From the NCBI RefSeq assembly GCF_008014745.1, contig NZ_VPFD01000027.1, positions 17,051 through 81,050 of the forward strand: a DNA stretch of 64,000 nt, read 5' to 3'. Source of the stretch: Massilia arenae. Its GTDB lineage: Bacteria; Pseudomonadota; Gammaproteobacteria; Burkholderiales; Burkholderiaceae_D. Positions 35,033 through 43,743 of the stretch are shown here, one piece after another (positions within the stretch are counted from its first letter, which is position 1; every line of letters begins with the position of its first letter). The notes under the pieces are model-generated. The model ran no database searches. It was not told where the DNA came from and saw only the letters and a program-made list of their open reading frames with translations. The position numbers were made by a program, and so were the translations under genes.

Positions 35033-36802
35033 TCAGAGGGCTTGCAGCTGCTCGACCGCGCTGGCGATCTCGCCCGGCTCCATCGCGCGCAGGATGCGCC
35101 GGGTACGGGTGGTGACCACGCCCAGGTCGGTATTCAATATTTCTTGTTTCACCGCCAGCAGCTGCGCCGGATGCATCGAGAATTCGCGCAAGCCCATGCC
35201 CAGCAACAGGCGGGTGAGCTTGACGTCGCCGGCCATCTCGCCGCACACCGCCACGTCCAGGCCGGCCTTGTGGCCGGTGGCGATGGTCGAGGCGATCAGC
35301 TGCAATACGGCCGGGTGCAGCGGATTATACAGGTGCGCCACCTCGTAATCGACCCGGTCGATCGCCAGCAGATACTGGATGAGGTCATTGGTGCCGATCG
35401 ACAGGAAATCCATGCGCCGCACGAACAGCGGCAGCGCCAGCGCGGCGGCCGGGATCTCGATCATGGCGCCGACCTCGATGCCCTCGTCGTACTTGATGTC
35501 CTCGGCGCGCAGCTGGGCCTTGGCCTGCTCGATCATGTTCAGCGTCTGGTCGATCTCGAAGGCATGCGCCAGCATCGGGATCAGTATTCTCACCTTGCCG
35601 AAGGCGGATGCGCGCAGGATGGCCCGCAACTGGGTCAGGAACAACTGCGGCTCGGCCAGGCAGTAGCGGATCGCGCGCAGGCCCAGCGCCGGGTTGAGCG
35701 CGGTCTGGTCGGTCTGGTCGAGCGGCTTGTCGGCGCCGACGTCGAGCGTGCGGATCGTCACCGGGCGGCCCTTCATCGCCAGCACCGCCTTGCGGTACTG
35801 CTCGAACTGCTCGTCTTCGCCGGGAATCCTGAGGCCCTCGGCGCCGCGGCCCATGAACAGGAATTCGGAGCGGAACAGGCCGACTCCATGGGCGCCTGCC
35901 TCCAGCGCGGCTGGACAATCGTCGGGCAGCTCGATATTGGCCAGCAGCGTGATGGCGGTGCCGTCCTGGGTGACGGCCGGCGTCTTCTTGAGCTTGAGCA
36001 GGCGCTTTCTCGCCTTGGCCAGCGCCGCCTGGCGCTCGCGGTACTGCTCCAGCACCAGCTGGCTCGGATTGCAGATCACCACGCCGGCGTCGCCGTCGAC
36101 GATCACCCAGTCATCCTGTTCGACCAGGCGCGAGGCCTGGTCCATGCCTACCACGGCCGGGATGTCGAGGCTGCGCGCGACGATCGCGGTGTGCGAGTTC
36201 TGGCCGCCGACGTCGGTGACGAAGCCGATGAAGGTGCGCGGTCCACCATCGCGGTCGCGGAAGGCCAGCATGTCGGCCGGCGAGATATCGTGGGCCACCA
36301 CGATCATCTGCGGCGGCGGCTGGTCTTCGTCAAGCACGATTGGCGGCACGTTCAGCGCGGTGCCGGTCAGGACTTTCAATACCCGCTCGGCCACCTGCTG
36401 GATGTCGTACTTGCGCTCGCGCAGGTATTCGTCTTCGATCTCGTCGAACTGGGCCGACAGGTCGTCGATCTGGGTCACCAGCGCCCATTCGGCGTTGTAG
36501 TGGCGCGCGCGGATGATGTCGAGCGGCGCTTCCGACACCATCGGATCGGACAGGATCAGGGCGTGGACGTCGATGAAGGCGCCCAGCTCGGTGGGGGCGT
36601 CCTTGGGCAGGTCGGTCCACAGTTCCTGCAGGTTGCGATGCACGGCGGCGATCGCGTCCTGCAGGCGGCGCACTTCGTTTTCTACCTGGTCGTCGGCGAC
36701 CAGGTAGTGCTTGACGTCGAGCGCGGCGGGGGTGAGCAGATGGGCGCGGCCGATCGCGATCCCGCGCGAGACCGGTATGCCATGGAGAAGGAAGGAGGCC
36801 AT
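35033..36802 (-). CDS. ptsI: Phosphoenolpyruvate-protein phosphotransferase (PTS enzyme I)
   Basis: Takes phosphate from PEP and passes it to HPr. 589 residues from MASFLLHGIPVS; AGGAGA lies ~8 bases before this ATG. The N-terminal phosphohistidine domain carries GGQNSHTAIVAR with the phosphorylated His204, and the C-terminal PEP-binding barrel has GLFRSEFLFMGR, IRTLDVGADKP, EIPAAAL and a late GEMAGD motif (Cys-Gly-Glu). No EIIB or EIIC gene is nearby, so this PTS is probably regulatory or feeds remote permeases. Operon order: gshB, EIIA, HPr, EI. Confidence 0.95.
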   Translation of the reverse strand: MASFLLHGIPVSRGIAIGRAHLLTPAALDVKHYLVADDQVENEVRRLQDAIAAVHRNLQELWTDLPKDAPTELGAFIDVHALILSDPMVSEAPLDIIRARHYNAEWALVTQIDDLSAQFDEIEDEYLRERKYDIQQVAERVLKVLTGTALNVPPIVLDEDQPPPQMIVVAHDISPADMLAFRDRDGGPRTFIGFVTDVGGQNSHTAIVARSLDIPAVVGMDQASRLVEQDDWVIVDGDAGVVICNPSQLVLEQYRERQAALAKARKRLLKLKKTPAVTQDGTAITLLANIELPDDCPAALEAGAHGVGLFRSEFLFMGRGAEGLRIPGEDEQFEQYRKAVLAMKGRPVTIRTLDVGADKPLDQTDQTALNPALGLRAIRYCLAEPQLFLTQLRAILRASAFGKVRILIPMLAHAFEIDQTLNMIEQAKAQLRAEDIKYDEGIEVGAMIEIPAAALALPLFVRRMDFLSIGTNDLIQYLLAIDRVDYEVAHLYNPLHPAVLQLIASTIATGHKAGLDVAVCGEMAGDVKLTRLLLGMGLREFSMHPAQLLAVKQEILNTDLGVVTTRTRRILRAMEPGEIASAVEQLQAL

Positions 36803-36840
36803 GCTGACGTCTCCTGAACGAGATGCCGCTTCACGCGGCA

Positions 36841-37110
36841 TTACTCGCCTTCGCCGAACTTGTCGTTGACCAGGGCGGACAGGGCTGCGACCGCGGCTTC
36901 CTCGTCCTTGCCGTCGGCTTCCAGGGTCACCTTGGCGCCCTTGCCGGCCGCCAGCATCATGACGCCCATGATCGACTTGGCGTTGATGCGGCGACCGTTG
37001 CGGGTCAGCCAGACGTCGCTCTGGTACTTGGCGGCCAGCTGCGTGAACTTGGCGGATGCGCGGGCATGCAGGCCCAGCTTGTTGATGATCTCGAGTTCTT
37101 GTTGAATCAT
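36841..37110 (-). CDS. ptsH: PTS phosphocarrier protein HPr
   Basis: 89 residues. His15 in KLGLHARASA is the phosphorylation site used by enzyme I. Ser46 in NAKSIMGVMML is the position modified by HPr kinase in organisms having one; no such kinase is in the window. The beta-alpha HPr fold and length are standard. Sits 38 bases before ptsI and after the EIIA gene, on the minus strand. Confidence 0.96.
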   Translation of the reverse strand: MIQQELEIINKLGLHARASAKFTQLAAKYQSDVWLTRNGRRINAKSIMGVMMLAAGKGAKVTLEADGKDEEAAVAALSALVNDKFGEGE

Positions 37111-37185
37111 ATTCGCTTTATCGTTGTACTTGTCGAATCGCGCCCCTCGGCGCCTGCACCGCTACCGCTACCGCAACGGCAGTCC

Positions 37186-37587
37186 CTACCCTACCCTGAT
37201 CCGGTTATCCACCCGCACCGCGCCGTTCTGGGCGCCCGCCAGCGCCATCTCGACCACCACGTCGAGCGTGTCGCGCCGGTACGTGATCGCCCGCAGCAGC
37301 ATCGGCAGGCTGATGCCGGCGATGACTTCCACGTGGCCAGCGTCGGCCAGCGAGTTGCAGCAGTTGGACGGCGTGCCGCCCTTGACGTCGGTGATCACCA
37401 GCACACCATCGCCTTCATCGAGGCGCGCGATCGCCTGTCGCGCGAGGCCATTGACCTCGCCGATATCCTGGTCGGCGGCCACGTCGATCGCCTCGAAGCG
37501 CTCGGTCGGACCGCGGAACACGTGCGCCACTGCCGCGATGAATGCCTGGCCCAGCGGCGCGTGGGTCAGGAGCAGGATGCCTACCAT
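37186..37587 (-). CDS. PTS EIIA of mannose/fructose type, stand-alone
   Basis: 133 residues, a single mannose-family EIIA domain. His9 in LLLTHAPLG is the expected phosphorylation site, and VLVITDVKGGTPSNCC is the second family signature. The EIIB, EIIC and EIID parts of a sugar transporter are absent. Together with HPr and EI this resembles the incomplete PTS of Betaproteobacteria thought to control metabolism (for example carbon storage) rather than sugar uptake. It starts 4 bases after the gshB stop. Confidence 0.9.
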   Translation of the reverse strand: MVGILLLTHAPLGQAFIAAVAHVFRGPTERFEAIDVAADQDIGEVNGLARQAIARLDEGDGVLVITDVKGGTPSNCCNSLADAGHVEVIAGISLPMLLRAITYRRDTLDVVVEMALAGAQNGAVRVDNRIRVG

Positions 37588-37591
37588 GATG

Positions 37592-38536
37592 TTATTTGTT
37601 TACCTTTTGTTCGACCGCGTCGATGAACATCGCGGCCACGTCGAAGCCGGTCTGGTCCTGGATTTCCTGGAAACAGGTCGGGCTGGTCACATTGACTTCG
37701 GTGAGGAAGTCGCCGATCACATCTAATCCTACCAGCAACAGGCCGCGCTCGGCCAGCACCGGGCCCAGGGCCTCGGCGATCTCGCGCTCGCGCGGGCTGA
37801 TCGGCTGGGCCACGCCCAGGCCGCCGGCGGCCAGGTTGCCGCGCACTTCGCCTCCTTGCGGGATGCGCGCCAGCACGAAGGGCACCGGCTTGCCGCCGAT
37901 GACCAGCACCCGCTTGTCGCCCTTCTCGATGGCCGGAATGAACTTTTGGGCCATGATGGTATTGCGGCCGTTGTCGGTGAGGGTCTCGATGATCGCCCCC
38001 AGGTTCAGGCCATCGCTTTTCACGCGGAAGATGCCGGCGCCGCCCATGCCGTCCAGTGGCTTGAAGATCACGTCGGTGTGCTTGGCGTGGAAGGCGCGCA
38101 GGCGCGCCGCGTCGGACGTGACCAGGGTCGGCGAGGTGTGTTCGCTGAACTGGCCGATGGCCATCTTCTCGTTGTGGTCGCGGATCGCGCGCGGGCTGTT
38201 GATCACGCACGCGCCCTGGCGCTCGGCCAGTTCCAGCAGATAGGTGCCGTAGACATATTCCATGTCGAACGGCGGATCCTTGCGCTCGAGGATGGCGTCG
38301 AATTCGCCCAGGTTCACGTCGACGGCAGGATCCGCGCGGTACCACGCGTCGGCGTCGCCGGTGAGGTGGATCTGCGCCACGCGCGCGCTGACGACGCCTT
38401 CCTCGAGCACCATATCGCGCTGCTCGAAGTGGTAGATGGCATGGCCGCGCCGCGCCGCCTCGCGCATCATGGCGAAGGTCGAATCCTTGTAGATCTTGAA
38501 TCCGGACAGAGGGTCGGCGAGAAAGGCGATTTTCAT
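37592..38536 (-). CDS. gshB: Glutathione synthetase
   Basis: Joins gamma-glutamylcysteine and glycine with ATP. 314 residues, start MKIAFLADPLSGF; the upstream in-frame extension is not family-like. ATP-grasp motifs: DVIFKPLDGMGGAGIFRV (nucleotide loop), FIPAIEKGDKRVLVIGG, and VGLDVIGDFLTEVNVTSPTCF with metal ligands Asp and Asn. Co-oriented and nearly touching the PTS genes; gshA is upstream beyond a methyltransferase on the opposite strand. Confidence 0.96.
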   Translation of the reverse strand: MKIAFLADPLSGFKIYKDSTFAMMREAARRGHAIYHFEQRDMVLEEGVVSARVAQIHLTGDADAWYRADPAVDVNLGEFDAILERKDPPFDMEYVYGTYLLELAERQGACVINSPRAIRDHNEKMAIGQFSEHTSPTLVTSDAARLRAFHAKHTDVIFKPLDGMGGAGIFRVKSDGLNLGAIIETLTDNGRNTIMAQKFIPAIEKGDKRVLVIGGKPVPFVLARIPQGGEVRGNLAAGGLGVAQPISPREREIAEALGPVLAERGLLLVGLDVIGDFLTEVNVTSPTCFQEIQDQTGFDVAAMFIDAVEQKVNK

Positions 38537-38706
38537 GGGACGTCCATTCGAAGTAATGCCTGATTTTAGCCCGAATTGTAGAAACTCGCGGACCGGACCC
38601 TCATCCACTCACACCCGGAAACACACTGCAGCAATTTGTCAGGTATCACGCAACGCGACTGAGACAGCTCAATCGTGTCAATACAATCGCGCGAGAACAT
38701 GAGGGC

Positions 38707-39420
38707 ATGGATACCCAACCAAGCCAACAGGCCGAGCAGGAGCGCATCGAAGACGTCTACCGCAACTGGCATGGCGGGGCGGCGCTGGCGCGCTATGCCT
38801 GGCACCGGCCCGAGATCCTGCAGCAGGTGGCGGCGCGCGCGCGCGGCTTCGCCGACCTGCTGTCCTGCACGGTCGGCCCGGATTTATCAAGCGTGCAGGT
38901 GCTGGACGTCGGCTGCGGCACCGGCGGCTTCCTGCGCCAGATGATCGACTGGGGCGCCTCCCCGGCCAATCTCACCGGCACCGAACTGCAAAAAGACCGG
39001 CTCGACCATGCGCGCCGATATACGGCGCACGGCGTGCGCTGGCACCTGGGCACGCTGGACGCGCTGCCACCGGCGAGCTACGACCTGGTCACGGCATTGA
39101 CGGTATTTTCCTCGGTGCTCGATCCGGCCCTGCGGCACGAGCTGGCCACCCAGATGTGGCGCGCGCTGCGCCCGGGGGGCTGGTGCCTGGTGTTTGATTT
39201 TCGCTACGACAACCCGCGCAACCGCAACGTGCGCAAGGTCACCCGGGGCGAGCTGCAGGAATGGTGGCCGGGAAGCGGGCAGCGCTACCGCAGCCTGGTG
39301 CTGGCGCCGCCAATCCACCGCCTGCTGGCCGTCGCGCCGTATATGGTGTCCGAATTGCTGACGGCGCTGGCGCCCGTGCTGCGCTCGCACTTCATGTACG
39401 TGGTGCGCAAGGAAGAATAA
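38707..39420 (+). CDS. Class I SAM-dependent methyltransferase
   Basis: 237 residues with the AdoMet loop VLDVGCGTGGFLRQ (about 56-69), an acidic end of the second strand (TGTELQKDRLDHAR), and ALTVFSSVLDPALRHEL followed by MWRALRPGGWCLVFDF. The C-terminal part has NRNVRKVTRGELQEWW and a hydrophobic stretch (LLAVAPYMVSELLTALAPVL). It resembles methyltransferases of the UbiE/glycolipid type, but I do not recognise the substrate. It faces opposite to its gshB and gshA neighbours and separates them, which is unusual for that gene pair and may indicate insertion. Confidence 0.8.
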   Translation: MDTQPSQQAEQERIEDVYRNWHGGAALARYAWHRPEILQQVAARARGFADLLSCTVGPDLSSVQVLDVGCGTGGFLRQMIDWGASPANLTGTELQKDRLDHARRYTAHGVRWHLGTLDALPPASYDLVTALTVFSSVLDPALRHELATQMWRALRPGGWCLVFDFRYDNPRNRNVRKVTRGELQEWWPGSGQRYRSLVLAPPIHRLLAVAPYMVSELLTALAPVLRSHFMYVVRKEE

Positions 39421-39468
39421 GGGATCAGGAGCGGGCAAGGCCGACAGTAGCCGCCCTCCCCGCCACGA

Positions 39469-40770
39469 TCAATAGACTTCAGGATTCGGATCCGTACGTT
39501 CCATTTCCAGCGATGCAGCCAGCATGCCCAGCCGCGCCACCACGCCATACACATAGAAGCGGTTCGGCGCCGCCGTGCCCGGCTTGGCCTTCAGGTCCGG
39601 CACCGCATGCTGCTGGGCGAAGGCCAGCGGCACGTATTGCGAGCCCGGCGAATTCAGGTTCTGGTCGATGCCGCGCTCGGCGTGCACGCGGTAGAAGCCG
39701 CCCACCACGTAGCGGTCGATCATGTACACCACCGGCTCGGCCACGGCGTCGTCGATCGATTCAAACGTGGGCACGCCTTCCTGGATGATCAGGTCGGTCA
39801 CCGCCACGCCATCCTTGATCACCGACATGCGGGCGCGCTGGGCCGGGGTCAGGTCGCGCACTTCGCTCGCATCCTTGATCGTCATCACGCCCATGCCGTA
39901 GGTGCCGGCGTCGGGCTTCAGGATCACGAAGGGCTTGCGCTCCTTCATGCCGTATTCCTTGTATTTCTTCTTGATCTTCGAGAACAGCGCCGAGACGTTG
40001 TCGGCCAGCTCCTCGGTGCCGACATTCTCGCGCAGGTCCACGTCGCCGCACTTGCTGTGCAGCGGATTGACCAGCCACGGATCGATGTCGATCAGCTTGC
40101 CGAACTTCTTGGCCACCTCGTCGAAGGCCTTCAGGTGGTTGCTCTTGCGGCGCAGCGCCCAGCCGGCGTGCAGCGGCGGCAGCAGCGATTGCTCGTGCAC
40201 ATTCTCGAGGATGGCCGGGATCCCGGCCGACAGGTCGTTGTTGAGCAGGATGGTGCAGGGATCGAAATCGGCCAGGCCGACGCGGCGCCCGTTGGCCGAG
40301 CGCACCAGCGGCTCGACCACCAGCATATTGCCGTCAGGCAGGGCCAGCGGCGTCGGTTCGGTGACGTCCGGCGAGAACGAACCCAGGCGCACGTGCAGGC
40401 CGGTCTGGCGGAAGATCTGCATCAGGCGCGCCACGTTCTGCAGGTACATCGGGTTGCGCGTATGCGTTTCGGGCACCAGGATCAGGTTGCGCGCATCCGG
40501 GCAATACTTGTCGATCGCGGCCATGGCGGCCTGCACCGTCAGCGGCAGCATTTCGGTCGGCAGGTTGTTGAAGCCGCCCGGGAACAGGTTGGTGTCGACC
40601 GGCGCCAGCTTGTAACCCGCGTTGCGCAGGTCGACCGAGCAATAGAACGGCGGCGTGTGCTCCTGCCACTCGAGCCGGAACCAGCGCTCGATGGCGGGGG
40701 TGGCTTCGAGGATTTTCTTTTCCAGGTCGAGCAAAGGACCGGTCTGGGCGGTGGCGAGGTGCGGAACCAT
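39469..40770 (-). CDS. gshA: Glutamate--cysteine ligase (Betaproteobacterial/Acidithiobacillus type)
   Basis: First step of glutathione synthesis. 433 residues from MVPHLATAQTG, supported by AGGGAAAG about 9 bases upstream; the frame continues leftward into repeat sequence and is not coding there. It belongs to the ATP-grasp-like family first described in Acidithiobacillus, not the E. coli GshA family: CSVDLRNAGYKLAPVDTNLFPGGFNN-type N-terminus (shown in part), LVPETHTRNPMY, and FVILKPDAGTYGMGVMTI. The glutathione pair gshA and gshB is conserved next to amtB-glnK and the PTS genes in related bacteria. Confidence 0.93.
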   Translation of the reverse strand: MVPHLATAQTGPLLDLEKKILEATPAIERWFRLEWQEHTPPFYCSVDLRNAGYKLAPVDTNLFPGGFNNLPTEMLPLTVQAAMAAIDKYCPDARNLILVPETHTRNPMYLQNVARLMQIFRQTGLHVRLGSFSPDVTEPTPLALPDGNMLVVEPLVRSANGRRVGLADFDPCTILLNNDLSAGIPAILENVHEQSLLPPLHAGWALRRKSNHLKAFDEVAKKFGKLIDIDPWLVNPLHSKCGDVDLRENVGTEELADNVSALFSKIKKKYKEYGMKERKPFVILKPDAGTYGMGVMTIKDASEVRDLTPAQRARMSVIKDGVAVTDLIIQEGVPTFESIDDAVAEPVVYMIDRYVVGGFYRVHAERGIDQNLNSPGSQYVPLAFAQQHAVPDLKAKPGTAAPNRFYVYGVVARLGMLAASLEMERTDPNPEVY

Positions 40771-40886
40771 GTATGTGGCTTTCCCTGTTATGCGCGACTT
40801 CTTGCGCCGTTTGTTATTTGTTAAGTTGGATCTGTCATATGGGGTGCACCTACCCTTTTTAAAGAGGTGTTGCCAGAAAAGCAAAA

Positions 40887-40990
40887 CGTCATCCCCGCGC
40901 AGGCGGGGACCCAAGGTTATTTGCACTGGCACTACGTTATAACGTAGCTGCCATGCTGGCAACTTGGGTCCCCGCCTGCGCGGGGACGAC
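40887..40990. repeat. REP-type inverted repeat doublet (second)
   Basis: Two palindromic units in opposite orientation: about 40887-40916 with core ATCCCCGCGCAGGCGGGGA, and its reverse complement at about 40963-40990, separated by ~46 bases that contain a further palindrome, CTACGTTATAACGTAG. The units match those at 1428-1514 except that the inner base pairs are CC/GG instead of TT/AA, so pairing is kept. It lies between amtB and gshA, downstream of amtB on its strand, where it may stop transcription. Confidence 0.8.
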
Positions 40991-41027
40991 ATGCTTGCTA
41001 CTAACGTGCTAGTGCTGCTGGGCTATA

Positions 41028-42428
41028 TCAGTAACGGTACGCCGATTCGCCGTGGCTGGTGATGTCCAGGCCTTCGCGCTCTTCGTCTTCAGGTACGCGC
41101 AGGCCGATCACGATGTCGACCAGCTTGAAGGCGATGAAGGCGACGATGCCCGACCAGACAACGGTCACGACCACGCCGTGCGCCTGCACCAGCACCTGGC
41201 TGCCGATCGAGTAGCCGGTGGCCATGGCATTGGTGGTGTAGTCCCACACGCCCTGGCCGCCCAGCGACGGCGCCGCGAACACGCCGGTCAGCAGCGCACC
41301 CAGGATACCGCCCACGCCGTGCACGCCGAACACGTCGAGCGAATCGTCGGCGCGCAGCATGCGCTTCAGGCCGGTCACGCCCCACAGGCAGATGATACCA
41401 GCCAGCAGGCCCATGACCAAGGCACCCATCGGACCGACGAAACCGGCGCCCGGGGTGATCGCCACCAAGCCCGAGATGGCGCCCGAGGCGGCGCCCAGCA
41501 TCGATGGCTTGCGCTTGAACAGCCATTCGCCGGCCGCCCACGAGACGGTGGCGGCGGCGGTCGCCAGCAGGGTGTTGATGAAGGCCAGCGCCGCGACGTC
41601 GCCCGCTTCGAGCGCCGAACCGGCGTTGAAGCCGAACCAGCCGACCCACAGCAGCGAGGCACCGACCATGGTCATCGGCAGCGAGTGCGGGGCCATCGAT
41701 TCCTTGCCGTAGCCGACACGCTTGCCGATCACGTAGGCGCCAACCAGGCCGGCAACCGCGGAGTTGATGTGGACCACGGTGCCGCCCGCGAAGTCGAGCG
41801 CGCCCTGCTGCCACAGGTAGCCGGCGCCGGCGCTGACGGTGGCCAGCGAAGCGGCGTCGGTGATCGCATCAGGACCGGCCCAGAACCAGACCATGTGCGC
41901 CATCGGCAGGTAGGCGAAGGTGAACCAGATCACGACGAAGGCCAGCACCGCCGCGAAGCGTGCGCGCTCGGCGAACGAGCCGACGATCAGCGCGCAGGTG
42001 ATGGCGGCGAAGGTACCCTGGAAGGCGACGAAGATGAACTCGGGGATCATCACCTCTTTAGTGAAGGTGGCGCCCATCGAGAAGGTGCCTGCGACCGGGT
42101 CCCAGATGCCTTGCAGGAAGGCGCGGTCGAAGCCGCCGATGAAGGCATTACCCGAGGTGAAAGCCAGCGAGTAGCCGTACAGGCACCACAGCACGATGAT
42201 CAGCGAAAACACCATCATGACCTGCATCAGCACCGACAGCATGTTCTTGGCGCGCACCATACCGCCGTAGAACAGCGCCAGGCCCGGGATCACCATCATG
42301 ATGACCAGCAGGGTGGCAACGAACATCCAGGCGGTATCCCCTTTGTTGATGGACGGCGCCGCCATGGCCGGGAGGGCCAGGCCCAGGCCCAGCATGGCGG
42401 TCAGGATTTTTGTCGTTATATGCTTCAT
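41028..42428 (-). CDS. amtB: Ammonium transporter AmtB
   Basis: 466 residues. A cleavable signal-like segment (residues 1-22, ending MAAP) is followed by eleven membrane helices. Family motifs: AWMFVATLLVIMMVIPGLALFYGGMVRAKN (N-terminal signature, quoted by key residues D-W-M and GLALFYGG), AGGTVVHINSAVAGL with a pore His, and GVHGVGGILGALLTG with the second His, plus SLDVFGVHG. AAGGAAAG lies before the ATG at 42428. Directly preceded by glnK, which plugs the pore when ammonium is high. A sigma-54 promoter and NtrC site lie upstream of the porin gene. Confidence 0.95.
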   Translation of the reverse strand: MKHITTKILTAMLGLGLALPAMAAPSINKGDTAWMFVATLLVIMMVIPGLALFYGGMVRAKNMLSVLMQVMMVFSLIIVLWCLYGYSLAFTSGNAFIGGFDRAFLQGIWDPVAGTFSMGATFTKEVMIPEFIFVAFQGTFAAITCALIVGSFAERARFAAVLAFVVIWFTFAYLPMAHMVWFWAGPDAITDAASLATVSAGAGYLWQQGALDFAGGTVVHINSAVAGLVGAYVIGKRVGYGKESMAPHSLPMTMVGASLLWVGWFGFNAGSALEAGDVAALAFINTLLATAAATVSWAAGEWLFKRKPSMLGAASGAISGLVAITPGAGFVGPMGALVMGLLAGIICLWGVTGLKRMLRADDSLDVFGVHGVGGILGALLTGVFAAPSLGGQGVWDYTTNAMATGYSIGSQVLVQAHGVVVTVVWSGIVAFIAFKLVDIVIGLRVPEDEEREGLDITSHGESAYRY

Positions 42429-42442
42429 GAACACTTTCCTTC

Positions 42443-42781
42443 TTACAGTGCGTCGTTGCCGGTCTCGCCGGTACGGATACGGATGACCTGGGTCAGGTCG
42501 GCCACGAAGATCTTGCCGTCACCGATCTTGCCGGTGCGGGCGGCGCCCTGGATCGCATCGATCACCTGGTCGACGATGGCATCGTCGACGGCGGCTTCGA
42601 TCTTGATCTTGGGCAGGAAATCGACAACGTACTCGGCGCCACGGTACAGCTCGGTGTGACCCTTCTGGCGACCGAAACCCTTCACTTCGGTCACCGTCAT
42701 GCCTTGCACGTTGATTTCCGACAGCGCTTCACGCACTTCGTCGAGCTTGAAGGGCTTGATGATGGCGGTAATCATTTTCAT
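42443..42781 (-). CDS. glnK: Nitrogen regulatory protein PII (GlnK)
   Basis: 112 residues, the exact PII length. Tyr51 in the T-loop (YRGAEYVVDF) is the uridylylation site, and TGKIGDGKIFV contains the ATP-binding loop with its Lys and Gly. Senses 2-oxoglutarate and adenylate charge and controls AmtB. GlnK is inferred over GlnB from its pairing with amtB, 14 bases downstream. The porin gene ends 19 bases upstream, so the three genes probably share a transcript. Confidence 0.96.
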   Translation of the reverse strand: MKMITAIIKPFKLDEVREALSEINVQGMTVTEVKGFGRQKGHTELYRGAEYVVDFLPKIKIEAAVDDAIVDQVIDAIQGAARTGKIGDGKIFVADLTQVIRIRTGETGNDAL

Positions 42782-42800
42782 GGTATTGCCTCTTTTGCTA

Positions 42801-43535
42801 TCAAAAAGTTTTTGACACGGACAGCACGGCGGCTGACTTGCCCAGGTTCTTGCCTTCCGGACTCAGGTAGGCGTCGGTATTCGCCTTGTGCCAGGCCAGG
42901 GCCACGGTGGCGACCCCAAAGTCCTTCGTCACGCCGATCTTGTAGTGCGTGTAGGACGCCGGGCTGTTGTTCTTCACGCGCTGGCGGCCGACTTGCAGGT
43001 TCAGCAAGAAGCCGTTGCTGACGTCGATATCGGCGCCCAAGTCCAGGTAACCGCTGCGCTTGCTGTCGGCGGTGCCGAACAGATTGGTCGTCGAGTGCGA
43101 ATACTTGATATACGCAGGGCCAAAGCCGAGCTTGCCGTAAAGTTCAAAAGTATTTGCATTCGGATCCAGGCTGTTATCCGGATACCAGTAATACAGGCCG
43201 CCAACGTCGTAGCTGATCTCGTCGGTCAACTGGCCACGCTTGCCGGCATACACATCCCATTCAATATTGCCGTCGCCACCCAGATCCTTCGTCCACTTGA
43301 TGGTGGAGAGCCAGGTGCCTACGTAAAAGCCGGTTGGGCTGTGTACGTAGTCGACGCCGCCGGACAGGGCGGGGTCGGAATCGGTTTGCGACAGGCCGCG
43401 GTAACGGTAGTCGCTGGTGAGTGCCACGTTGTAACTCACCTGGTGTTCGGCGGGTTGTTCCTGTGCCATGGCCGGGATGCTGGTGAAAGCCAGAATCGCC
43501 AGGCTAATTGCGTTGATTTTTGCATTGCACTTCAT
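42801..43535 (-). CDS. TorF-family putative porin
   Basis: 244 residues from ATG; AAGGGGG lies 9 bases upstream, and the longer in-frame extension is unlikely. A signal peptide of 23 residues (AILAFTSIPAMAQ) precedes an outer-membrane beta-barrel with alternating aromatic strands: TSDYRYRGLSQTDSDPALSGGVDY, typical of the TIGR02001 porins (quoted in part as DYRYRGLSQ). The last residue is Phe in SVSKTF, the usual barrel-closing signal. Being first in a glnK-amtB operon suggests nitrogen-limitation uptake, for example of ammonium or small nitrogen compounds; the substrate is inference. Confidence 0.87.
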   Translation of the reverse strand: MKCNAKINAISLAILAFTSIPAMAQEQPAEHQVSYNVALTSDYRYRGLSQTDSDPALSGGVDYVHSPTGFYVGTWLSTIKWTKDLGGDGNIEWDVYAGKRGQLTDEISYDVGGLYYWYPDNSLDPNANTFELYGKLGFGPAYIKYSHSTTNLFGTADSKRSGYLDLGADIDVSNGFLLNLQVGRQRVKNNSPASYTHYKIGVTKDFGVATVALAWHKANTDAYLSPEGKNLGKSAAVLSVSKTF

Positions 43536-43601
43536 GACAAACCCCCTTGGACAGTTACTGCGTTTGGAATCCTTTTTTCGTGCGTTATCTCCCCCTTCAT
43601 T

Positions 43602-43618
43602 TAGCAGGATGTGTGCCA
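43602..43618 (-). promoter_or_regulatory. Sigma-54 promoter of the porin-glnK-amtB operon
   Basis: The minus strand reads TGGCACACATCCTGCTA. TGGCAC and GC are at the required spacing; only one base of the -12 TTGC is changed (C for T). It predicts a start near 43591 and a ~55-base leader to the porin ATG. Confidence 0.82.
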
Positions 43619-43743
43619 GCTCATAAAAGCGATGAAAATGGCCTTGTTTTTTTGGTAAACGTGCCCCAGATACGACTTGCTTCAATACAATCGACCGCGA
43701 ACGGCGTCCGCCGTGTAGCGCGACGCACCAAATCAGGCTGTAT

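Noticed and set aside
40771..40992. N-terminal extension of gshA into the REP doublet
   Set aside because: The extension translates the palindromic repeat and lacks conservation with GshA; a good ribosome site precedes the internal ATG at 40770.
43724..43740. A second NtrC site next to the symmetrical one
   Set aside because: CGCACCAAATCAGGCTG keeps only one half-site; too weak to annotate.
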